The translations under genes and the position numbers were made by a program. 64,000 bases of DNA from Syngnathus acus (taxonomy: Eukaryota > Chordata > Actinopteri > Syngnathiformes > Syngnathidae): contig NC_051087.1 of the NCBI RefSeq assembly GCF_901709675.1, positions 18,230,067-18,294,066 of the forward strand, in the 5' to 3' direction. The notes beneath the pieces were generated by a model, which was not told where the DNA came from, did not search any database, and saw only the letters and a list, made by a program, of their open reading frames with translations. Shown here in pieces: positions 56,831 through 64,000 of this stretch (within the stretch, counting starts at the first letter, position 1; each line of letters begins with the position of its first letter).

Positions 56831-57090
56831 TACTTTCCTCTTTTCGCCATGATCAGCTTTACTGCTCCCATTTGCTTCCTTTGGAGGCATGATTAGAGTT
56901 GATGCAATCCTCAGAGTAACGAGAATGTAATAACGAACGGAGTCAGTTGGCATGCGGGTCCTCTCGGCTCATCTCGCGAGGTTCGACAACCGAAATTTCG
57001 TCTGACATCCAAAGCAAAAAAATCTCGAATTTTTTCTTCGAATACCAATTTGTTCGAGAACTGGGACGTTCGAAAACCGCTGTACTGAGG

Positions 57091-57550
57091 TAATTCTTGA
57101 GTCCCTGAACCTTATTGGAAAGGTTTTCAGAGTTAGAGTAGCGCAGCTCTAATGTGTAGGTCAGTCCTAACAGGTAGCAGCAGGCTCTGCTAAGATCCCC
57201 AAGACAATGACAACCCCCCATCTTGGTTTTGCAGCAGGTACATTTTCTTTCCTCCCGTCTTCAACATTGGCAGATCCAACAGCAGTATCCTGCAGACATT
57301 GTAAAGACAAAAAATATTTAGAATTTACCTTTAACCTGCATGTCACAAGAAAACTATCACCTTGTAACTTGTCAATCGTGCACTTATCTGATGTAAGTGA
57401 CCGGCTCTCCGGTTAAAGGGTAAAATTCTGTACTTTAGGGTCTGTAGGGGAGATGAGAATTGATTTAAGCCGGTATGGAAAGAAGATTCGTTCCGAGTCT
57501 AACCGCTGTTCAGGTAACTAATCTATTGTTAGATTAATTCCGTCATTTCC
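57091..57550. other. End of duplication unit 1, unassigned
   Basis: Sequence present once in the window, with no gene recognised. Its 3' edge (TCCGTCATTTCC) abuts the second copy of the unit. Confidence 0.5.
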
Positions 57551-58520
57551 GGCTGTAATGAAAGAATATAAACTAAGAAGGCGCTATCAAACTTCTCAAA
57601 CACGCAGACAAAGACACAAATATGGACACAGAACAAAGGCTACAGAAGGTGGAAGAATTAAAACGAGGCCTTAAATCCAGGCAGGCTATGTTCACAAATG
57701 CCAAATCACAAAGCGAGGCTGCTGTCAAGGCTAGCTTTATTGTGGCAAAAGAGGTCTCAAAATCAGCCCGGCTCTTTATCAAAGGGAGAGTTTATCAAAA
57801 AATGTATGCTTATATTTTGTGACGCAGTGTGCCCATACAAAAGACAACTCTTCTCAAAACTGAGCTTGAGCAGAAACACCATTGCTGAATGTGGAGACCA
57901 GCTTTCCACCAATATAAAAGAACAACTTGTGAGAAAGGGAAAATATTTCATTGCATATTCTCTTGCCGTGGATGAAAGCACGGACACATCTGACATTGCC
58001 CAGCTGTCAAATTTTGTCCGTGGAGTAGATTCCAGCCTGAGCATAACAGAAGAGTTTTGGTCATTACGTCCTATGCATGGCACTACTACAGGACAGAATT
58101 TGTATGAAGAGGTATCCAGATGTGTAAATGAGATGGGGCTTCCTTGGGAAAAACTTGTGGGGTTAACCACAGACGGAGCACCTGCGATGTGTGCACACAG
58201 GAGTGGATTAGTGGCAAATCCTTGCCACTCCTGATGCGTGGGAGGATGCGGGAGGAAAACGTCACAGATGAGCTGACAGCTTATCACTGCATTATACACC
58301 AAGAGTCATTGTGTGGCAAAGCCTTGAAAATGGAACATGTAACGCGAGCAGTAAACATAATCAGAGCCAAAGGTCTAAATCACCGCCAGTCCAAGGCATT
58401 TCTGGGAGAGTTAGATACAGAGTACGGTGACTTATCATATCACACAGAGGTGCGATAGCTAAGCCAGGGAAAGGTGCTGCAAAGATGTTTCGAGCTGCGT
58501 GAGGAGATCTGTCTGTTCAA

Positions 58521-58824
58521 AGTCAAAGTCCCAATGATCGTCGTCACACACACATCTGGGTGTGGTGAAATTTGTCCTCTGCATTTAACCCATCCCCGTG
58601 TGATTTTGATCCATCCCCTGGGGAAGAGGGGAGCAGTGAGCAGCAGCGGTGCCACGGGAATCATTTGGTGATCTAACCCCCCAATTCCAACCCTTAATGC
58701 TGAGTGCCAAGCAGGGAGGCAATGGGTCCCATTTTTATAGTCTTTGGTATGGCCCGGCCGGGGTTTGAACCCACAACCTTCCAGTCTCAGGGCGGACACT
58801 CTACCACTAGGCCACTGAGTTGGT
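58521..58824 (-). mobile_element. SINE-A, duplicate of 51475-51778
   Basis: Duplicated with the 7-kb unit, including its private deletion, so it is not an independent insertion. Confidence 0.92.
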
Positions 58825-59324
58825 TAGCAAGCAAGGGAAAAGAGACAACAAAGCTCCGAGATTAAACTTTCTTGTGTGAAATGGCGTTTCTCTGCGACAT
58901 CACGAGCCATCTGAATGTGATGAATCTGCAGCTGCAGGGACGGGGATGTGTCATTTCTGATATGTACAGTACAGTGAAGGCCTTTAAAACCAAGCTGCGT
59001 CTGTGGGAGATGCAGATGAGGAAAGACAACTTAAGCCACTTTTCAGCTGCCAGACCATGAAAGAGAAGCTCTCTTCCGCTGTGTTCCCGAGTGCACAGTT
59101 TACTGATAAACTCAACATACTTGCTGCCGACTTCCAACGCCGATTTGCTGACTGCTCAGCAATGCAGTTGGTGTAGAAAGCGCACCTCCAAATCTACAAA
59201 TGGAGTTGATTGAGCTCCAGTGCAATGACACACTGAAGGAAAAATATGAGAGAGTGGGTGCTGCTGAGTTTGCACGTTTCATTCCCGACGCAATGCCCCA
59301 GTTGCGCATCCAAGATTAAATTAA

Positions 59325-59627
59325 AGATTAAAGTCCCAATGATTGTCACACACACATCTGGGTGTGGTGAAATTTGTCCTCTGCATTTAACCCATCCCCA
59401 TGTGATTTTAATCCATCCCCTGGGGGAGAGGGGAGCAGTGAGCAGCAGCGGTGCCGCGCTCGGGAATCATTTGGCGATCTAACCCCCCAATTCCAACCCT
59501 TAATGCTGAGTGCCAAGCAGGGAGGCAATGGGTCCCATTTTTATAGTCTTTGGTATGACCCGGCCGGGGTTTGAACCCACAACCTTCCAGTCTCAGGGCG
59601 GACACTCTACCACTAGGCCACTGAGCT
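59325..59627 (-). mobile_element. SINE-A, duplicate of 52279-52581
   Basis: Same private changes as 52279-52581; duplicated with the unit. Confidence 0.92.
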
Positions 59628-59974
59628 GATGCTCGGACGCTCTCTGTTTGGCAGCATCACTCTAAAAAATTAAACCATGCTCTATACTCATTTTAATCTG
59701 TGTAAAAATTTACACGGAAAAATATTGAGTAGAGGTTTGGTTTGGTTTATTGTTTAGCACATATTATTACAGCAATAACAGTGCAAGGAGGGAGACGAAG
59801 CCTAGGGCTTGTAGAGAGCTCCACTTCTGTTATATATACAACAAAGTGCTGTGTAGTCAAATGTCACTCAAGTGTTTGAAAAATATACGGAAATAAATAA
59901 ACAAAAGCATAACAAGCTAAATATTAATTCATCATATTTACATATGCATATATACAAATGTGTATATATACGTA

Positions 59975-60274
59975 CACTACCGTTCAAAAGTTTGGGGTCA
60001 CAAAATTGTTTGGGTGACCCCAAACTTTTGAACGGTAGTGTATATATTTATTTAGATAATTATTTATAGATTATATATATAATCTTCTGTGTAAAAAATC
60101 TTATAATATATATGTATACTTATATTCATAGATTATATATAATCTTATACAAATATAAGATATAATTTATAATATTTAATTCATAATGTTTTATTATAAT
60201 AATATTTACACTACCGTTCAAAAGTTTGGGGTCACCCAAACAATTTTGTGACCCCAAACTTTTGAACGGTAGTG
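59975..60274. mobile_element. Duplicate pair of 66-bp fold-back elements
   Basis: Copies of 52929-52994 and 53163-53228 at 59975-60040 and 60209-60274, in the same opposed orientation. Confidence 0.93.
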
Positions 60275-60440
60275 TACATACATAGACAGATACACTATAC
60301 AAAATAAGAAACACGCGAAACAAAATAAACACTTAGCGATGTTTAAGCAATCAAAGAGACACCAGGTAGGAATAACTAAAAGGGAACAGAACTGCAAACA
60401 GAAAATAACAAAACAAACAACATATATATACAGTGGAGCC

Positions 60441-61262
60441 TCGGTTTTCGACCACAATCCGTTCCAGAAGGCTGTTCGAGAAGTGAATTGTTCGAATTCC
60501 GTATCATGTTTTCCCATTACAAATAATGGAATAAAGATTAATCCGTGCCAAGCAAAAAACCGCCTTTTTTAAGAATTTTTTCATTTGCGCATTTTTGTCA
60601 GATCGCGCAACTGCAGCGCACCGCCGAACGCGCAACCGTAGCGCGACGCCGACCGCGCAACTGCACCACACTGGTCGCATTATTGTGACAGAGCCGTCGC
60701 TGAAATTTAGAAAATACTTTTAAAGTCCTGATGTACTTTCCAAATTTTAAGTGGACCTCAGTGCGCAGGGAGCTTAATTTTGTCCGATCGCGCAACTGCA
60801 GCGCACCGTCGAACGCGCAACTGTAGCGCGCCGCCGACCGCGCAACTGCACCGCGCTGGTCGCATTATTGTGACAGAGCGGTCGCTAAAATTTAGAAAAT
60901 ATTTTTAAAGTCCTAATGGACTTTCCAAAATTTAAGTGGACCTCAGTGCGCAGGGAGCTTAATTTGGTCCGATCGCGCAACCGCAGCGCGCCGGGCGCTC
61001 ACCGTCGCATTGCTTTAGGAGCGTCTTTGTGTTTGAGCTTTACTGCTCCCACTTGCTTCCTTTGGCGGCATGATTAGAGTTGATGCCATCCTCAGAGTAA
61101 CGAGAATGTAATTAACGAACGAAGTCAGTTGGCATGCGGGTCCTCTCGGCTCAGATCGCGAGGTTTGACAACCGAATTTCGTCCGACATCCGAAGCAAAA
61201 AATTCGTGAATTTTTTGTTCGAATACCAATTTGTTCGAGGACCGGGACGTTCGAATCCACTG
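60441..61262. mobile_element. Duplicate of pogo-like MITE, first
   Basis: Matches 53395-54216 including the 185-bp repeat; the A/T difference at 61203 lies here. Confidence 0.92.
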
Positions 61263-61876
61263 TATATATATATATATATATACGTATTTACAACTTGATG
61301 TAAGTAAATGTAATTGAAAAAAAATAAGTAGATACTAATCAACTACATTGAGTACCATGAAATATAAAACTGAGTTGATTTAATTAAAATTTTAAGTCAA
61401 TCCAACAGTAAACCTAAAATCAAACCACTGAAAAAAATTAACATACTGGACTATCACATATCGAAATGAATATGTTACATTTAATCAATTTTTAAAACTG
61501 TATCTACTCTTCATTCTAGGAGTACTTTGGGTCAATAAAGCAATTTTACACAAATCATTTTAAATTCAACCTTTATTTGTCTGATTTGACAATTATGAAG
61601 CATCCACTGCTTCTTTGGAAATTACATAATTTGCTATAAAAACAGCTGAATTAAACTCTTAATGGGTTTGTCAAAACTGGGTGAAATGCACCACAAACAA
61701 CATATAGCCTCCTCCTAAAATGCACTGTAAACAGTGATATTTCACATTAAAGCTTCACAAAAGCTAACAATACCAGTGCAACAACTAATGGAAACCTAAC
61801 CTATCTAAACATTAAGACAACAATACGTTGGATTTACCAATGAAAAATTTCCTGAACAGCAGCCAGCAACTACATA

Positions 61877-62711
61877 CGGTGGAGCCTCGGTTTTCGACCA
61901 CAATCCATTCCAGAAGGCTGTTCGAGAAGTGAATCGTTCGGATTCCAAGTCATGTTTTCCCATTACAAATAATTGAAGACCATTTAATCCGTTCCAAGCA
62001 AAGAACCGCTTTTTTAAAGCAAGTTATCATTATTTTACACCATAAACTGCATAAATAAGTGAATAGGTAATGTATAAATAAATAATATAAATAATAAACT
62101 GAATTAATAGAATAGGCTAGGCTGGGGAATGTATTGCTGTATCTGTAGCAACTTGCTTGTGTTTCATTCTAATAGTAAAAGATATCTTTTTAAATTGTGA
62201 GGGAAAAAAAGCACATCAAACCATTTTTTTTTACCAATGAAAGACAACATTTCAAAGATCATGTGAAGGAAAACAGCAAAAACGTTTTCTTAAGTTCAAA
62301 AAGGTAAGCACAGTCTCCCCTCTCGCAACATCACTTCCTTTAAGAGCGTCTTTATTTTTCAGGATCGAGCTTATTGTCGATTTTGCCATGCAAAACTCCC
62401 GCGCCAACTCTGACAATCCACACCGGACTCATATTTTGCGATTAATTATTTTTTAAATTCAATGGTTTTGGGAACTACTTTCCTCTTTTCGCCATGATCA
62501 GCTTTACTGCTCCCATTTGCTTCCTTTGGAGGCATGATTAGAGTTGATGCAATCCTCAGAGTAACGAGAATGTAATAACGAACGGAGTCAGTTGGCATGC
62601 GGGTCCTCTCGGCTCATCTCGCGAGGTTCGACAACCGAAATTTCGTCTGACATCTAAAGCAAAAAAATCTCGAATTTTTTGTTCGAATACTGGGACGTTC
62701 GAAAACCGCTG
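61877..62711. mobile_element. Duplicate of pogo-like MITE, second
   Basis: Matches 54831-55665 with no difference noticed. Confidence 0.92.
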
Positions 62712-62924
62712 TACTGAGGTAATTCTTGAGTCCCAGAACCTTATTGGAAAAGTTTTCTGAGTTAGAGTAGCGCAGCTCTAATGTGTAGGTCAGTCCTAAC
62801 AGATAGCAGCAGGCTCTGCTAAGATCCCGAAGACAATGATGCCTTCAATCTCAATACCAACATCGACTGACCCCCCAATTAATTGCGATTAATTATTTTT
62901 TAAATTCAATGGCTTTGGGAACTA

Positions 62925-63872
62925 CCGTTTTTTTCCATGTATAATGCGCAAAATTTAACTAATTTATTGTCCTAAAATCTGGGGTGCGCATTATACATGG
63001 GTACAATTTAAAAAAGATTTTTTTTTTTTTCTTTTTTTTTTTTTTTTGTGAAGAAAATCATGGTACAACAATTTTTGAAGAAAATCTTGTCACGGATGGT
63101 TCTTTACAACGTCACTTTCCTCTCTTTTCATTTTAACCTAACTGATCGCGGTGGTGCCTTTCTGGGCAGTCGGAGAAATCAACGCCAACAAAAAAAATAC
63201 ATCCAGCCTAGTTAAGAAATCACCAGAAAGATCACCATGACAATTGTGAATAATAAATAAATAATTATTATATATATTATATATATTATTATTATAATAA
63301 TAAATAATTGTGATAAATAACTGGAACATCACTCAAATATTGGTGATCCCGTTGAGAGTCTCACATATTTCTTCGCTATCGAGTTTGCTACTGCATGTGC
63401 AGTGATACTGACCGGCAGAATAACATCCGGTTGTTCCCAAAGATGATCTTTTTTCTGAAATAATTTTATGTTTACGGACTTAAGTAACCCGGCCGGGTCA
63501 TACCGAAGACTATAAAAATGGGACCCATTGCCTCCCTGCTTGGCACTCAGCATTAAGGGTTGGAATTGGGGGGTTAGATCACCAAATGATTCCCGAGCGC
63601 GGCGCCGCTGCTGCTCACTGCTCCCCTCTCCCCCAGGGGATGGATCAAAATCACACGGGGATGGGTCAAATGCAGAGGACAAATTTCACCACACCCAGAC
63701 GCGTGTGTGACGATCATTGGGACTTAAAAAAAAAAAAAATAAATAAAAAAAAAAAAAAAAAGTCAAAATTTGGGTGCGTATTATACATGGGTACAGGCTT
63801 TTTCCAGCATCGACATGCCATTTTTAGGGTGCGTATTATACATGGGGGCGCATTATACATGGAAAAAAACGG
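62925..63872. mobile_element. Duplicate of family C element with SINE
   Basis: Matches 55879-56830 except G at 63505, longer T-runs near 63020, and a shorter AAAT region near 63727-63762. Confidence 0.93.
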
Positions 63873-64000
63873 TACTTTCCTCTTTTCGCCATGATCAGCT
63901 TTACTGCTCCCATTTGCTTCCTTTGGAGGCATGATTAGAGTTGATGCAATCCTCAGAGTAACGAGAATGTAATAACGAACGGAGTCAGTTGGCATGCGGG

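Larger units (their letters stand above)
55390..57209. repeat. About 445-bp tandem duplication, second copy interrupted
   Basis: GCGATTAATTATTTTTTAAA and following sequence at about 55397-55800 recur at about 55844-57209. The second copy is interrupted after GGGAACTA by the family C element 55879-56830. The first copy therefore shows the empty site (GGGAACTACTTTCCTC at 55428-55443). Confidence 0.9.
57551..59666 (+). pseudogene. hAT transposase, duplicated copy lacking its N-terminus
   Basis: It begins in the middle of the BED finger coding region (GGCTGTAATGAAAG) because the duplication starts there. The rest matches copy 1, including SLAVDESTDTSDIAQLSNFV (57960 region) and both SINE insertions. 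It has no start codon or left terminal repeat. Confidence 0.92.
50505..64000. repeat. 7,046-bp tandem duplication (unit 50505-57550; second copy from 57551)
   Basis: From 57551 the sequence repeats 50505 onward base for base, with offset 7,046 until a T-run at about 55965, then 7,049 and slightly less after an AAAT-type run. Differences found are few: A54157/T61203, A56456/G63505, and homopolymer or microsatellite lengths. The unit starts inside the hAT transposase and the second copy is cut by the window end at the equivalent of about 56960. Confidence 0.97.

Noticed and set aside
48226-64000. Search for galnt7 lectin-domain exons
   Set aside because: No segment with the expected lectin-domain wording and splice sites was found; they probably lie beyond the window.

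Overview
The window looks like a teleost (probably percomorph) fish chromosome segment. It carries four spliced coding exons of one vertebrate gene on the + strand, galnt7 (polypeptide N-acetylgalactosaminyltransferase 7), set in very large introns full of fish-type transposable elements: Tc1/mariner, hAT, pogo-like, tRNA-derived SINEs, L2-like and RTE-like LINEs, a Ty3/gypsy chromovirus and a gamma-like endogenous retrovirus. I found no bacterial-style genes, operons, CRISPR arrays or structural RNA genes. The long open frames are transposon-derived, apart from galnt7 exon 1.

Host gene. Exons lie at 11070-11252, 28085-28202, 28284-28406 and 48110-48225. All have consensus splice sites and compatible phases, and together they encode part of the catalytic domain up to the start of the linker to the lectin domain. 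Upstream and downstream exons are not in the window, so all of 11253-64000 is intronic apart from the exons. The introns of about 16.8 kb and 19.7 kb are almost wholly transposon.

Layout. 1-6125: a Tc1 end, a full Tc1-like element carrying a 505-bp insertion flanked by an 82-bp duplication, and a second Tc1 split by a Ty3/gypsy element with a CCAAC target duplication. 6491-10646: a TA-flanked element carrying a SINE, a nearly intact Tc1, a SINE and a LINE scrap. 12168-18560: a hAT deletion derivative and two more Tc1 elements, then a TA-flanked element. 18621-27177: a tandem repeat, a SINE, and a TA-target element into which a recent provirus (19806-26777, minus strand, AATTG target duplication) inserted. 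28668-33699: a RTE-like LINE, a three-unit tandem repeat, a non-autonomous hAT and a small TA element. 33938-45515: a hAT MITE, then a hAT element dissected by a SINE, a solo LTR (itself split by a TA element) and an L2-like LINE (itself split by a non-autonomous LINE), then a second L2-like LINE. 45516-50142: exon 4, minisatellites and SINEs. 50143-64000: a GTF2IRD2-like hAT, fold-back elements, pogo-like elements and a SINE-carrying TA element, with a 7,046-bp unit repeated in tandem at near identity and running off the window end.

The most unusual signals are these. (1) Three sequence-divergent TA-target families share one terminal layout, with TATAA boxes starting at bases 16 and 33. (2) A four-deep insertion nest has a target duplication visible at most levels. 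(3) The provirus has near-identical LTRs but a wrecked interior. (4) There is a near-perfect 7-kb tandem duplication. (5) A DNA transposon family appears to have captured and amplified a SINE.
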